DNA of 64,000 nucleotides from an uncultured Acetobacterium sp. (GCF_963664135.1 NZ_OY760905.1:3498736-3562735), one strand, 5' to 3'; positions 54,062-64,000 are shown, counted from the stretch's first letter. Notes: a model not told the origin generated them from the letters alone. Program-made: numbers and translations.

Positions 54062-55126
54062 ATGAAGGAACGAATCATCACCTCCGATTTTACGGAATTG
54101 GATGTGGAAATCGAAAGAAACTTAAGACCTCAGGGTCTGGATGAATATATAGGTCAGGAAAAGGTAAAAAAGCAAATGGGCATTTTTATCAAAGCTGCCC
54201 AGAAACGAAATGAAAGCCTGGATCATGTGCTCCTATATGGACCGCCGGGTCTGGGAAAAACAACGCTCGCCAATATCATTGCCAGGGAAATGGGGGTCGG
54301 GATTAAAACCACCTCTGGCCCAGCCATTGAAAAGGCTGGGGATCTGGCGGCCATTCTGACGAGCTTAAAAGAAGGAGATATCCTTTTTATTGATGAAATC
54401 CATCGATTGCAGCGCTCGGTGGAAGAGGTATTGTATCCAGCCATGGAAGATTATGCCCTGGATATTATTATTGGCAAAGGTCCGGGAGCCCGATCGATTC
54501 GTCTGGAACTGCCGCACTTTACCCTGATTGGCGCAACCACCCGGGTGGGACTGCTGACCTCGCCGTTGCGGGACCGATTCGGGGTGATCCAGCGGTTGGA
54601 ACTGTATAATCCGGTGGAACTGGCCACCATTATCAGACGCTCATCGGGCATTATCGGGATTGAAATGGATGATGAAGGGGCGGTTGAACTGGCCATCCGT
54701 TCCCGGGGCACGCCGCGAATTGCCAACCGCTTGTTAAAGCGGGTTCGGGATTATTGCGAAATTGAAGGCCGGGGCATCATTGATTTGCAAATTACCCGGG
54801 AAGCCCTGGAGCTTTTTGAAGTCGATGCAGTGGGTCTGGATGAGATCGATCGAATCATGCTCAGAACCATCATCGAGAAATTTGATGGCGGACCGGTGGG
54901 GATTGACACCTTGGCTGCTGCCATCGGCGAAGAAAAAAACACCATTGAAGAGGTTTATGAGCCGTACCTGATTCAACTGGGTTTTCTTTCTAAAACACCC
55001 CGGGGCCGAGTGATTACCAGCCGTGGTTACGCTCACCTGGGACTCGAGGTATTAATGAACGAAACATTGGATCCTCAACAATTAAAAATAAATTTTTATG
55101 ACAATGAGGAAGAAATAGATGAATAA
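54062..55126 (+). CDS. ruvB: Holliday junction DNA helicase motor RuvB
   Basis: A 354-residue AAA+ ATPase that drives branch migration with RuvA. It shows [18 protein letters not shown], Walker [13 protein letters not shown] near residue 60, Walker [11 protein letters not shown] near residue 108, sensor 1 [20 protein letters not shown] near residue 158, and a winged-helix C-terminus with [11 protein letters not shown]. The start is ATG 54062 directly after ruvA. It overlaps queA by 8 bp, so ruvA-ruvB-queA are translationally coupled. Confidence 0.97.
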   Translation: MKERIITSDFTELDVEIERNLRPQGLDEYIGQEKVKKQMGIFIKAAQKRNESLDHVLLYGPPGLGKTTLANIIAREMGVGIKTTSGPAIEKAGDLAAILTSLKEGDILFIDEIHRLQRSVEEVLYPAMEDYALDIIIGKGPGARSIRLELPHFTLIGATTRVGLLTSPLRDRFGVIQRLELYNPVELATIIRRSSGIIGIEMDDEGAVELAIRSRGTPRIANRLLKRVRDYCEIEGRGIIDLQITREALELFEVDAVGLDEIDRIMLRTIIEKFDGGPVGIDTLAAAIGEEKNTIEEVYEPYLIQLGFLSKTPRGRVITSRGYAHLGLEVLMNETLDPQQLKINFYDNEEEIDE

Positions 55127-56144
55127 AACTGACTTTTATTATGATCTCCCGGACGAATTGATTGCCCAATGTCCTTTGGAAAAAAGGGATAATTCCCGTT
55201 TGATGGTACTGAACCGCGAAAAAAACACCATCGAAGACCGGAATTTTTTTGAAGTGACCAATTATTTACGTCCTGGAGATTTGCTGGTGATGAATAATAC
55301 CAAGGTGTTACCGGGCCGGTTGTTTGGTTCCCGGGAAGATAGCGGTGGTAAGGTCGAGATCTTATTGTTGCGACACCTAGCCCAAAAAGATTGGGAAATC
55401 ATGGTAAAGCCGGGAAAACGAGCCAAGGTTGGCGCCCGGATTATTTTTAGTCCCGAGCTAAAAGGGGAAATCACCGGAACCACCCAGGGCGGGCTGCGGA
55501 TTATCAGCTTTGAATACACGGGTGTCTTTGAGGAAATCATTGACGAAATCGGTTTGATGCCGGTACCACCATATATTCATGAAACCTTGAAAGACAATAA
55601 TCGGTATCAGACCGTCTATGCCAAACGGGAAGGTTCTTCAGCCGCCCCTACGGCCGGGCTCCATTTTACCCCGGATCTCATTCAGAAAATTGAAGAGATG
55701 GGCGTGGAGATTGCTGAGGTGACCCTCCATGTCGGAATTGGTACCTTTCGACCGGTGAAATGTGATGTGATTGAAGAACATCATATGCATGAGGAGTATT
55801 ACGAGGTGTCGGAAGAAACCGCCAAAGCCATTAAGCACACTAAAGAAAGAGGGGGCCGGGTTATTGCTGTGGGCACCACTTCAGTCAGAACTCTGGAGAG
55901 TAATGCCAAGCTCCACGATGGCGTGGTGACGGCCTACACCGGTGTAACGGATATTTTTATTTACCCCGGATACCAGTGGGAGGTGGTGGATGCCATCATC
56001 ACCAATTTCCATTTACCGGAATCAACTTTGCTGATGCTGGTTTCGGCCTTTTATAATCGGGAAGCTGTTATGAAAGCCTATCAGACCGCCATTGACTGGA
56101 GATATCGTTTTTTTAGCTTTGGTGATGCCTTATTTATTGAATAG
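55119..56144 (+). CDS. queA: tRNA preQ1(34) S-adenosylmethionine ribosyltransferase-isomerase
   Basis: A 341-residue QueA that turns preQ1 at tRNA position 34 into epoxyqueuosine using SAM as ribosyl donor. Family segments are [51 protein letters not shown] near residue 178 and [10 protein letters not shown]. Its start overlaps the end of ruvB by 8 bp. tgt, the enzyme for the preceding step, follows after the structured element at 56165, giving queA and tgt in one region as in many Firmicutes. Confidence 0.96.
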   Translation: MNKTDFYYDLPDELIAQCPLEKRDNSRLMVLNREKNTIEDRNFFEVTNYLRPGDLLVMNNTKVLPGRLFGSREDSGGKVEILLLRHLAQKDWEIMVKPGKRAKVGARIIFSPELKGEITGTTQGGLRIISFEYTGVFEEIIDEIGLMPVPPYIHETLKDNNRYQTVYAKREGSSAAPTAGLHFTPDLIQKIEEMGVEIAEVTLHVGIGTFRPVKCDVIEEHHMHEEYYEVSEETAKAIKHTKERGGRVIAVGTTSVRTLESNAKLHDGVVTAYTGVTDIFIYPGYQWEVVDAIITNFHLPESTLLMLVSAFYNREAVMKAYQTAIDWRYRFFSFGDALFIE

Positions 56145-56164
56145 AATGAAATAACAGGCATTTG

Positions 56165-56405
56165 ATAGACTGCCATGAGCTTCGCTGCCAGTTTTACACG
56201 AAACAATTTCTACACTAAACGGCGGACAGTTCTTTGAACTGTTCGCCTACACGTTACAAAATTGTTTTCGCGAAGGTAACGAGCCAATCGCAAGCTTGCT
56301 TGCAGTTGGCGACTATCCGTGAACCATAAGAAATTCGCATAGCGATTTCTTATGGTTGTGAAAACTGACATCAAAGCAATTATTGTTCGTTGCTTTTGAA
56401 TTTCG
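56165..56405 (+). repeat. structured intergenic element, copy B (before tgt)
   Basis: The second copy of the element at 46671-46911, in the same orientation and with one net indel over 228 aligned bases. Arms are 56197-56209/56258-56270, a perfect 12-bp hairpin 56221-56232/56236-56247 (GGCGGACAGTTC), 56283-56294/56299-56310 with loop CTTG, and 56322-56338/56342-56357 (AACCATAAGAAAT). Base pairs A56206-T56262, G56290-C56303 and C56324-G56355 replace G-C, A-T and A-T of copy A. It fills the gap between queA and tgt and may lie in the tgt leader. Confidence 0.8.
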
Positions 56406-56416
56406 CAACTATATAA

Positions 56417-57553
<1,137 letters not shown>

Positions 57554-57573
57554 AAAATTTAAGGAGAATGTGA

Positions 57574-57975
57574 ATGTTTGGGATTGATTTTACATTGATT
57601 CTCCCTTTGGTATTAGTACTTGTATTTTTCTATTTCTTTATTTTAAGACCACAACAGAAACAACAAAAAGAAGTTAAAGAAATGCGGACAAATATGAAAC
57701 CAGGGGATGAAATTATTACAATTGGCGGCTTTTATGGAATTGTCTATGCGATTGGCGAAGAAAATGTGACCATCGAATTATTACCAGATTTTAATAAAGC
57801 TCTGATCACAAAATCAGCCATTGCTCGAATCGTCAATGTTGGGGACGCTGTTGCAGCAACAGAAGATGACGATTTTGTAGAACTGGAAGACCTGGATAAT
57901 GAAGAAACCGTAGTAGATGCGGAATTTGAAGAAATCGACGAAGAAAAAGAAAAAGCAGAAAAAGACAAAAAATAA
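57574..57975 (+). CDS. yajC: preprotein translocase accessory protein YajC
   Basis: A 133-residue YajC, a small single-pass membrane protein associated with SecDF. It has one N-terminal helix (about residues 7-24), the [13 protein letters not shown] motif and the conserved [17 protein letters not shown] segment. The C-terminal 40 residues are very acidic and longer than in E. coli YajC. It starts 20 bp after tgt behind AAGGAG. secD and secF are not in the window; the SCIFF peptide gene follows instead. Confidence 0.93.
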   Translation: MFGIDFTLILPLVLVLVFFYFFILRPQQKQQKEVKEMRTNMKPGDEIITIGGFYGIVYAIGEENVTIELLPDFNKALITKSAIARIVNVGDAVAATEDDDFVELEDLDNEETVVDAEFEEIDEEKEKAEKDKK

Positions 57976-58007
57976 ATAAATATCAATGTTTGAAGGGAGT
58001 GAACAAT

Positions 58008-58154
58008 TTGAAGCACATTAAAATCATTAAAGAAGGAAAACTCACTGACGTAAAAAACAGAGGGTGTGGGGAATGTCAAACTTCCTGTCAGTCAGCCTGT
58101 AAAACTTCCTGCACCGTAGGAAATCAAAAATGCAAACAAACGACTGAAAAATAA
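58008..58154 (+). CDS. scfA: SCIFF ranthipeptide precursor
   Basis: A 48-residue peptide with six cysteines at positions 20, 23, 27, 31, 35 and 42, the pattern of SCIFF (six cysteines in forty-five residues) peptides found across Clostridia. The start is TTG 58008 behind AAGGGAG. The adjacent radical SAM enzyme forms thioether bonds between cysteine sulfurs and side chains of acceptor residues. The mature product's function is not established. The gene is short enough to be missed by simple gene finders. A terminator separates it from the maturase gene. Confidence 0.93.
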   Translation: MKHIKIIKEGKLTDVKNRGCGECQTSCQSACKTSCTVGNQKCKQTTEK

Positions 58155-58168
58155 TAAACAAGCCTGAG

Positions 58169-58201
58169 AGGGGCTGTCTCGTAAGAGATAGTCCCTTTTT
58201 T
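58169..58201 (+). terminator. terminator or attenuator between the SCIFF gene and its maturase
   Basis: GGGCTGTCTC and GAGATAGTCCC pair with one bulge and one G-U, and T-runs follow. Partial readthrough would give more precursor than enzyme. Confidence 0.8.
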
Positions 58202-58218
58202 CATGATGAGGAGAAATA

Positions 58219-59568
58219 ATGATACATAAATATATAAAGAACGGACTCAACATTGTGTTGGATGTAGATACCAGCACAGTCCTGACCGTGGACGATTTAA
58301 GCTATGATTTGCTGGATCAGTACGAAACCAAAACAAGAGCTGAAATAGTTGAAGTGTATAAAGCTAAATATAATACAGTTGAGATCGGCGAATGTCTGGA
58401 CGAATTGGACAGCATTAAAGAAGCCGGGCTGTTATTCCGGGAAATGAGCTATCAGCGGGAGAACTATGCCAATGAAGATTTAATCAAGGCCTTGTGTCTT
58501 CACGTCGCCCATGATTGCAACCTGAAATGCACCTATTGTTTTGCCGCCCAGGGAGATTTTGACGGCGAAAAATTACTGATGCCACTAGAAGTGGGAAAAA
58601 AAGCTATCGACTTTATCATTGCCCAATCCAAAAACCGAGAAAATCTGGAAGTTGATTTTTTTGGTGGGGAACCGCTGATGAACCTCGATGTGGTCAAAAA
58701 ATTGGTGATTTATGGTAATGAAATGGCTGAAAAACACCATAAAAAATTCAAATTTACGATGACCACCAATGGGGTGCTGCTAAATGCTGAAACCCGGGAA
58801 TATCTCAATGAAACCATGGACAATATCGTCCTTAGTCTGGATGGCCGAAAAGAAGTCAACGATCAGATGCGACAAACGGTCAATGATCAGGGCTCCTTTG
58901 ATGTAATCATCAATAACATCAAAGCGATGGCGGAAATGCGCGGTGATAAGGGTCATTATGTCCGGGGAACCTATACCCATCATAATCTGGATTTTGCAAA
59001 AGACGTTCAGTTTTTGGCAAAAGAAGGTTTTAAAAGCATTTCAGTGGAACCGGTGGTGGCCGAGGCCACTCACAGTTATGCGCTCACCGAAGCAGACTTG
59101 CCAGCGATTATGGAAGAATATGATGCGTTGGCATTAGCTTATCTGAAACGTCATGAAGACGGTCTCCACTATAATTTTTTTCACTTTAATGTCAATCTGG
59201 ATCACGGCCCCTGTGTTTACAAACGGTTATCCGGCTGCGGTGCCGGAAAAGATTATGTGGCTGTCACACCGGAAGGGGACATCTACCCTTGCCATCAGTT
59301 TGTCGGAAACGAAGCTTTCAAAATGGGCGATGTCAATAACGGCATTACCGATCGCGACATTAAAAAAATCTTTGATGCGGGAAACTTACTGGAAAAAGAA
59401 GCGTGCCAAACCTGTTGGGCCAAGTATTTCTGCGGCGGCGGCTGTCATGCCAATGCCTATAATTTTAACGGCACCATTATGGAGCCCCATTTCGTCAGTT
59501 GTGAAATTGAACGCCGGCGGGTCGAAAATGCCATCATGATTTCAATTATCGAAGGCGAACAGGAATAA
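58219..59568 (+). CDS. scfB: radical SAM SCIFF maturase
   Basis: A 449-residue radical SAM peptide maturase. It has an N-terminal RiPP-recognition region, the cluster motif CNLKCTYCF near residue 100, and a C-terminal SPASM domain with auxiliary-cluster cysteines (CGAGKDYVAVTPEGDIYPC near 345, CQTCWAKYFCGGGCH near 398). It is expected to build thioether cross-links on the SCIFF peptide encoded 65 bp upstream. The start at ATG 58219 has GAGGAG. Pairing with a six-cysteine peptide makes the assignment strong. Confidence 0.94.
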   Translation: MIHKYIKNGLNIVLDVDTSTVLTVDDLSYDLLDQYETKTRAEIVEVYKAKYNTVEIGECLDELDSIKEAGLLFREMSYQRENYANEDLIKALCLHVAHDCNLKCTYCFAAQGDFDGEKLLMPLEVGKKAIDFIIAQSKNRENLEVDFFGGEPLMNLDVVKKLVIYGNEMAEKHHKKFKFTMTTNGVLLNAETREYLNETMDNIVLSLDGRKEVNDQMRQTVNDQGSFDVIINNIKAMAEMRGDKGHYVRGTYTHHNLDFAKDVQFLAKEGFKSISVEPVVAEATHSYALTEADLPAIMEEYDALALAYLKRHEDGLHYNFFHFNVNLDHGPCVYKRLSGCGAGKDYVAVTPEGDIYPCHQFVGNEAFKMGDVNNGITDRDIKKIFDAGNLLEKEACQTCWAKYFCGGGCHANAYNFNGTIMEPHFVSCEIERRRVENAIMISIIEGEQE

Positions 59569-59592
59569 ATGATACCGACCACCTGGGTGTTT

Positions 59593-59621
59593 TTGACAAG
59601 AATGGATATTTGTGGTAAATT
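59593..59621 (+). promoter_or_regulatory. promoter of rho
   Basis: TTGACA, a 17-bp spacer and TAAATT form a good promoter after the maturase gene, 129 bp before rho. The rest of the 181-bp gap shows nothing I can name. Confidence 0.7.
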
Positions 59622-59749
59622 AAGATATCTGCAAAAGACAAACACCTTCAGATTATTCTGCAACACTAAGCACTAAACCAAGTAATTATAAATTCCATTC
59701 AAATAAATCAATCATCATCAAAACACTTAACTACCCATGGAGGTATCTA

Positions 59750-61516
59750 TTGGAAAAGCAAGCATTGGAAGATTTAACGGTTGTTGAATTGCGCAAACAG
59801 GCCGAAAGTCTGGGCATTGAGAAAACAAGCCGACTAAAAAAAATTGAGCTGATCGAGGCCATTGAGGAAAAAATGGAACCTTCAATAGCTCAAGAAAATA
59901 ATCAAAGTATTAGTCAAGACAATCATCAGGACATAAAGGAAAAAGCGACCGTGACAGCCGAAAAAACAATAAACGAAAAAAAGCCAGCTGAAAAAGAAAT
60001 ACACGAAAAACTGACGAGTCAAGCCAATCAACGAATTACCAATGGGTCAAACGGCAATGGCCCCCGTTCGCCTTATTATAAACTCAAAGACCCCATGGAA
60101 AATACGTCTGTAGTGGAAGGAAATCTGGAAATTCTGCCGGAGGGTTTTGGCTTTGTCAAAAATAAGGACATGAAATCCAACGAAGAATTTGTTTATATTT
60201 CCGGTTCACAGATACAAAAGTTCAAACTGGAAACCGGCGATCTCTTAAGTGGTAAGGTGCGCCCGCCTAAAACAGGGGAGAAATATTCAGCGATGCTGTT
60301 TCTGGAAAAGGTCAATGGCATCAAAACAGCCGATATTATTCAGAAGATCAACAGTATGCTCTACGTCGATGATAAAAAAGATTTGGATCGCTTTAAGACC
60401 TCCCAAGAGGGCATTCTCGATGTCAATCCTGATGGCTTTGGTTTTTTAAGAACCAACCATTATTTATCGGGAGATCATGATATTTATGTGGCCGCCAATC
60501 AGATTCGCCGGTTTAATCTCCGCACCGGGGATAAAATTGTCGGAAAAATTAAGATGTCCAGCGAAAATGAAAAGTTTGACGCGTTGCTTTATGTGGAGAA
60601 GGTTAATGGGGATATTCCCGAAAAGATTGCCAATCGCCCTCGGTTTGAACGACTGACGCCGATTTTCCCGGAAGAGCGAATCGGTCTGGAAACGACTCAG
60701 GATGTGGTATCAACCCGGATGATTGATCTGTTTTCACCGATGGGCAAAGGTCAACGTGGTCTGATTGTGGCACCGCCAAAGGCTGGCAAGACCATTTTGC
60801 TAAAAGAAATCGCCAATGGCATTACCACCAATCATCCCGAAATTGAACTGATTATTCTACTGGTGGATGAGCGCCCGGAAGAAGTCACCGACATGAAACG
60901 TTCGATTGATGCGGATATTGTCTATTCAACCTTTGACCAGCCCCCGGAAAATCATATCAAGGTGGCTGAAATCGTGTTGGAACGTGGTAAGCGATTGGTT
61001 GAACAGGGAAAAGACGTGGTTATTCTGGTGGACAGTTTAACCCGGTTGACCCGGGGCAATAACCTGGTAGTCTCGCCATCTGGGAGAACATTGTCTGGTG
61101 GTCTTGATCCGGAAGCATTATTTTTTCCGAAAAAATTCTTTGGTTCTGCCCGAAACGTGGAGGAAGGCGGCAGCCTGACGATCCTGGCGACGGCGCTGGT
61201 CGATACCGGAAGTCGGATGGATGACATCATTTTTGAAGAATTCAAGGGTACCGGTAACATGGAGCTTCATCTGGAACGGGAATTGGCCGAGCGACGGATT
61301 TATCCGGCCATTAACCTGAATCGGTCGGGAACGCGCCGAGAGGAAAAATTATTAACGGCTGAGGAGCTGAAAGTAAGCTTTGATATCCGAAAACTTTATA
61401 AAGGAACCACGGTTTACGACCTCACTGATAAGATTATTTCGATTCTGGAACGGACCAAAGATAATCAAGCATTCATGAAAAAATTTATTGATAAATATAA
61501 CGCACAAAATATTTGA
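59750..61516 (+). CDS. rho: transcription termination factor Rho with duplicated RNA-binding domain
   Basis: A 588-residue Rho, longer than the 419 of E. coli. An N-terminal helical Rho_N domain (residues 1-42) is followed by a polar N/Q/E/K-rich linker (about 43-115). Two cold-shock-type RNA-binding domains come next, residues 121-190 and 218-287, both with a G-x-L-x-[IV]-x-P-[ED]-GFGF opening and ending in EKVNG. The ATPase has APPKAGKT, DERPEEVTDM and DSLTRLTRG. The start is TTG 59750 behind GGAGG. The tandem RNA-binding domain is unusual and may change RNA-loading preference. Confidence 0.94.
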   Translation: MEKQALEDLTVVELRKQAESLGIEKTSRLKKIELIEAIEEKMEPSIAQENNQSISQDNHQDIKEKATVTAEKTINEKKPAEKEIHEKLTSQANQRITNGSNGNGPRSPYYKLKDPMENTSVVEGNLEILPEGFGFVKNKDMKSNEEFVYISGSQIQKFKLETGDLLSGKVRPPKTGEKYSAMLFLEKVNGIKTADIIQKINSMLYVDDKKDLDRFKTSQEGILDVNPDGFGFLRTNHYLSGDHDIYVAANQIRRFNLRTGDKIVGKIKMSSENEKFDALLYVEKVNGDIPEKIANRPRFERLTPIFPEERIGLETTQDVVSTRMIDLFSPMGKGQRGLIVAPPKAGKTILLKEIANGITTNHPEIELIILLVDERPEEVTDMKRSIDADIVYSTFDQPPENHIKVAEIVLERGKRLVEQGKDVVILVDSLTRLTRGNNLVVSPSGRTLSGGLDPEALFFPKKFFGSARNVEEGGSLTILATALVDTGSRMDDIIFEEFKGTGNMELHLERELAERRIYPAINLNRSGTRREEKLLTAEELKVSFDIRKLYKGTTVYDLTDKIISILERTKDNQAFMKKFIDKYNAQNI

Positions 61517-61541
61517 TCTTTTAAGAATTGTTTGATATAAT
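61513..61541 (+). promoter_or_regulatory. promoter of rpmE
   Basis: TTGATC, a 17-bp spacer and TGA-TATAAT form a strong promoter whose -35 overlaps the end of rho. Confidence 0.8.
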
Positions 61542-61599
61542 GTCTCGGTTGATAAAATAACAATGAATAGTTAAATAAATAAGAAACGAGGTGGATTCA

Positions 61600-61815
61600 A
61601 TGCAAGAAGGCATTCATCCAAATTACGGCAAATCAATAGTAAAATGCGCATGCGGAAATACATTTGAAACTGGTTCTATTAAACCAGAATTAAAAGTGGA
61701 AATCTGTTCTGTATGTCACCCATTTTTCACAGGGAAACAAAAACTTATTGATGCTGGTGGACGTGTTGATCGATTTAATAAAAAATACGGCATTAAAAAC
61801 GAGTCAGCAGAATAA
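61600..61815 (+). CDS. rpmE: 50S ribosomal protein L31
   Basis: A 71-residue L31 of the zinc-binding (C+) type, with cysteines in KCACG near residues 16-18 and EICSVCHPF near 36-39. It starts [11 protein letters not shown] at ATG 61600, with GAGGTGG upstream; an in-frame GTG at 61591 is not the start. It has its own promoter and terminator, which fits the high expression of a ribosomal protein. Zinc-containing L31 can be exchanged for a zinc-free form when zinc is scarce; no such paralogue is in the window. Confidence 0.96.
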   Translation: MQEGIHPNYGKSIVKCACGNTFETGSIKPELKVEICSVCHPFFTGKQKLIDAGGRVDRFNKKYGIKNESAE

Positions 61816-61819
61816 AAAA

Positions 61820-61848
61820 GAAGTCGGTTCTTGTAACCGGCTTTTTTC
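61820..61848 (+). terminator. terminator after rpmE
   Basis: AAGTCGGTT, loop CTTGT and AACCGGCTT with six T residues. Confidence 0.92.
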
Positions 61849-61895
61849 TTGTTCAGATGCAAAATGGTTTGCAGTTTTAAGTTGAGGTAGAAAAA

Positions 61896-62780
61896 ATGAC
61901 CATCAAAGAGATTTTGGATTTTGGCCGCCAGTCGCTAACCCGGGCAGGAATCGAATATCCGGGGTTAGAGGCGGAGATTCTTCTAAGTGCAATATTGGAT
62001 CAGGATCGGGTCTATTTTTATACCCATTCACAGGAACCGGTGGACTTAAAACGAGCAGAAACCTATCGCAGTGCCATAGAAAGACGCTGCCAATTAGAAC
62101 CAGTAGCCTATATTCTGGGAAAAAAAGAATTTATGGGGATGGACTTTTTTGTTAATCACCATGTTTTGATTCCCCGACCAGATACCGAGCCAATGGTTGA
62201 GTATCTGCTTGATTATTTACAGGTGAACTACCCGAAAGGTGCAAAAATTCTGGATTTATGCACCGGCAGTGGTGCCATTGGCATTGCCATTAAGAACTAC
62301 TTTAAGCAGGGAAAAGTCAGTCTCAGCGATTTTTCAGCAGAGGCATTGGCGGTGGCTAAGATCAATGCCAGCCAGTTGGTAAATGGAGACTTATCTTTAT
62401 ACGAAGGTGATCTGTTTGCGGCCCTTCCCCAGGGTGAAACCTTCGACGTGATTGTTTCCAATCCGCCCTATATCAGTCAGGCAGATATGAAACAACTGGC
62501 CAAAGACATTATTGAATATGAACCGCGGATGGCTCTGGATGGCGGCGAATCCGGACTGGATTTTTACCGGCGAATCATTGATGAGGCGCATTTGTTTTTG
62601 AAAAAAAACGGTCTTCTGGCGCTGGAAATTGGGGATGATCAGACCGATTCTGTCAATGACTTACTAAAAAATAACGGATATGAAGAGATAAAAACCATTC
62701 GGGATCTGGGCGGACACATACGGTGTCTGACCGGCAAATTATCCGTAAGTAAACCCGGTGATATTAATAAATTGGGATGA
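61896..62780 (+). CDS. prmC: peptide chain release factor N5-glutamine methyltransferase
   Basis: A 294-residue PrmC (HemK) that methylates the GGQ glutamine of release factors 1 and 2 using SAM. The N-terminal helical domain includes EFMGMDFFV and LIPRPDTEPMVEYLL, the SAM-binding LDLCTGSGAIGIAI is near residue 120, and the catalytic NPPYIS is near residue 189. The start at ATG 61896 has GAGG about 10 bp upstream. It stands between rpmE and efp; prfA, a frequent neighbour, is not seen here. Confidence 0.95.
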   Translation: MTIKEILDFGRQSLTRAGIEYPGLEAEILLSAILDQDRVYFYTHSQEPVDLKRAETYRSAIERRCQLEPVAYILGKKEFMGMDFFVNHHVLIPRPDTEPMVEYLLDYLQVNYPKGAKILDLCTGSGAIGIAIKNYFKQGKVSLSDFSAEALAVAKINASQLVNGDLSLYEGDLFAALPQGETFDVIVSNPPYISQADMKQLAKDIIEYEPRMALDGGESGLDFYRRIIDEAHLFLKKNGLLALEIGDDQTDSVNDLLKNNGYEEIKTIRDLGGHIRCLTGKLSVSKPGDINKLG

Positions 62781-62857
62781 CGTCTCTCAAGAATTGTGAT
62801 AGAATAATAACATTGAATTGAAAAGAAAAAATTAACATATGCATAGCGGAGGTAAAC

Positions 62858-63415
62858 ATGGTATCAGCAGGAGATTTTAAAAAAGGTGTAACGTTTGAAA
62901 TGGATGGTCATACATTTACCATCATCGAATTTCAACACGTAAAACCAGGAAAAGGCGCAGCCTTTGTTCGAACAAAGATTCGAAATGTTATAACAGGCGC
63001 AGTGGTAGAAAAATCATTCAACCCAACGGAACGTTATCCTAAAGCACAGGTTGAAACCCGAGAAATGGAGTACTTATATGAAGACGGTGGTTTATACTAC
63101 TTCATGGATCTGGAATCCTATGAACAGATTCCGTTAAACTTGAGTCAAGTTGAAGAAGCTTTGAAATATCTGAAAGAAAATGACATTGCTACCGTAAAAT
63201 CATTAAAAGGCGTGGCATTCTCGGTTGCAGCTCCTAATTTTGTGGAACTGGAAGTTGTCAAGACCGATCCAGGCTTTAAGGGCGACACTGCCACCGGAGC
63301 AAACAAACCAGCAACTGTTGAAACTGGAGCAATTATCACCGTCCCACTTTTTGTGGAACAAGGTGATAAAATTCGAATCGATACCCGTACGGGCGATTAT
63401 ATGGAAAGGGTATAA
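62858..63415 (+). CDS. efp: translation elongation factor P
   Basis: A 185-residue EF-P that rescues ribosomes stalled at polyproline stretches. The three beta domains are present: the modification loop [12 protein letters not shown] near residues 29-40, the central NPTERYPKA, and the C-terminal [16 protein letters not shown] and [11 protein letters not shown] signature. The start at ATG 62858 follows GGAGG. The type of loop modification (Lys or Arg, or none as in many Firmicutes) cannot be judged here; no epmA, epmB or earP is present. Confidence 0.97.
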   Translation: MVSAGDFKKGVTFEMDGHTFTIIEFQHVKPGKGAAFVRTKIRNVITGAVVEKSFNPTERYPKAQVETREMEYLYEDGGLYYFMDLESYEQIPLNLSQVEEALKYLKENDIATVKSLKGVAFSVAAPNFVELEVVKTDPGFKGDTATGANKPATVETGAIITVPLFVEQGDKIRIDTRTGDYMERV

Positions 63416-63418
63416 AAA

Positions 63419-63853
63419 ATGAAATACATTAATGAGAAAGTTGCTTATACCAAAGGTTTGGTAGATGGGTTAGCATTGGATCAGTCTTCTAGTGAAGGCA
63501 AGGTTCTAGTTCAGGTACTGGATATCCTTGAAGATATCGTTGATGCCCTGGATGGCATTACCGAGGCCCAGGAAGAATTGGAAGAGTATGTGGAAATGGT
63601 CGATGATGATCTATCTGAATTAGAAGAATTTATTTTAGATGAAGATTTTGATTCCGATGACGATTTTGAGTTTGATGAAGAAGACTATTACGAAATCATT
63701 TGTCCAGAATGCGGCAATATTTATATCACCGAATTTGAATCTTTTGAAAATAACACCGTGGCCTGCCCAGATTGCGGCGCACCATTTAAATTGAACGAAG
63801 AAGTTGCATCATGCTGTGGCGAAGATGGCTGCGACTGTCATCAGGAAGTCTAA
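63419..63853 (+). CDS. CD1247-type acidic protein with zinc ribbon
   Basis: A 144-residue protein found in Clostridia beside efp. The N-terminal 75 residues are helical (YINEKVAYTKGLVDGL...). A very acidic stretch (about residues 60-92) follows, then a zinc ribbon ICPECGNIY and VACPDCGAPF. The last 17 residues have a further cysteine group (CCGEDGCDCH). The function is unknown. It starts 3 bp after efp and is probably co-translated with it. Confidence 0.82.
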   Translation: MKYINEKVAYTKGLVDGLALDQSSSEGKVLVQVLDILEDIVDALDGITEAQEELEEYVEMVDDDLSELEEFILDEDFDSDDDFEFDEEDYYEIICPECGNIYITEFESFENNTVACPDCGAPFKLNEEVASCCGEDGCDCHQEV

Positions 63854-63873
63854 AGAACTCAGGTAAAATAAAG

Positions 63874-64000
63874 ATGAAAATAGAAATGAAAAACAATCAG
63901 TCACCGGATATTAATGACGAAATGATCGCTTCAATTGTCAGCTTAGCGGCTACCGGCGTTAACGGTGTGGAGCGTATTTCATTGAGAACCACGGATGAAA
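63874..64000 (+). CDS. Asp23/Gls24-family protein, 5' part
   Basis: The first 42 codons of a gene that runs off the window. The N-terminus MKIEMKNNQSPDINDEMIA continues into a segment SIVSLAATGVNGVERIS that matches the start of Asp23/Gls24 envelope-stress proteins, in which I-x-x-I-A-x-x-A-x-x-x-V-x-GV is typical. The location after efp and the CD1247-type gene agrees with common Clostridial order (efp, zinc-ribbon protein, asp23, then nusB or amaP). It starts at ATG 63874 with AGG upstream. Confidence 0.75.
   Translation, partial: MKIEMKNNQSPDINDEMIASIVSLAATGVNGVERISLRTTDE

Noticed and set aside
59569..59592. CACCTGGGTG followed by T residues as a terminator after the SCIFF maturase gene.
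   Set aside because: The loop would be only two bases and the T-run overlaps the -35 of the rho promoter.

Overview
The window looks like a chromosomal segment of a low-to-mid GC anaerobic Firmicute of the Eubacteriales, most likely an acetogen close to Acetobacterium. This is inferred from gene content and order, namely the queA-tgt-yajC-SCIFF run, a SAM-I riboswitch before metK, a GlpP-type antiterminator, and B12/lipoate functions; no database was consulted. About 56 protein genes fit, 54 of them complete. I found no tRNA or rRNA gene, no CRISPR array, no phage and no intact insertion sequence.

Positions 1-23300 are metabolic and accessory. The end of a dihydrolipoyl dehydrogenase gene and a lipoate-protein ligase come first. 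A glycerol-type module follows (kinase, GlpA-like dehydrogenase, FAD/NAD oxidoreductase, DUF1667 protein; 2229-6979). Next is an uncharacterised sugar operon (class II aldolase, PHP phosphoesterase, HAD phosphatase, DeoC-like aldolase, FGGY kinase, GntR/HutC regulator; 7188-12951) with a perfect 8+8 inverted repeat just after its promoter. A free-standing methionine-synthase-activation-like protein ends this block. On the minus strand lie an envelope acyl-transfer cluster (SGNH esterase, DUF4358 lipoprotein, MBOAT, DHHW protein) and a second, paralogous glycerol module that includes the antiterminator gene glpP. Both leaders of that second module carry the same GGAG-R-GCC-R-TACT motif on the 5' side of a terminator hairpin.

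Positions 23700-40000 hold dnaE, pfkA and pyk, then on the minus strand a response regulator, histidine kinase and beta-propeller lipoprotein, then a TtcA-like tRNA thiolase, an aminopeptidase P, SAM-I riboswitch plus metK, a C_GCAxxG_C_C protein, an HdeD-like membrane protein and a MerR regulator.

Positions 40000-64000 are informational and housekeeping: U32 peptidase, mutS2, dcd, cysteine desulfurase and thiI, an HflX GTPase with an unusual N-terminal extension, a YigZ protein, vanZ-like, radA, a probable 6S RNA, ruvAB, queA, tgt, yajC, the SCIFF peptide and its radical SAM maturase, rho with two RNA-binding domains, rpmE, prmC, efp, a CD1247-type zinc-ribbon protein and the start of an Asp23/Gls24 gene.

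The most unusual things are in this last part. Two copies of a roughly 240-bp intergenic element (before thiI and before tgt) are about 87% identical by hand count, and three stem positions have changed in a compensatory way, so a conserved RNA or hairpin DNA structure is likely. Two further unrelated structured intergenic elements and a 12-bp tandem repeat lie nearby. The HflX protein carries a RadC-like JAMM motif (Glu49, His92-x-His94, Ser102, Asp105) in front of the GTPase.
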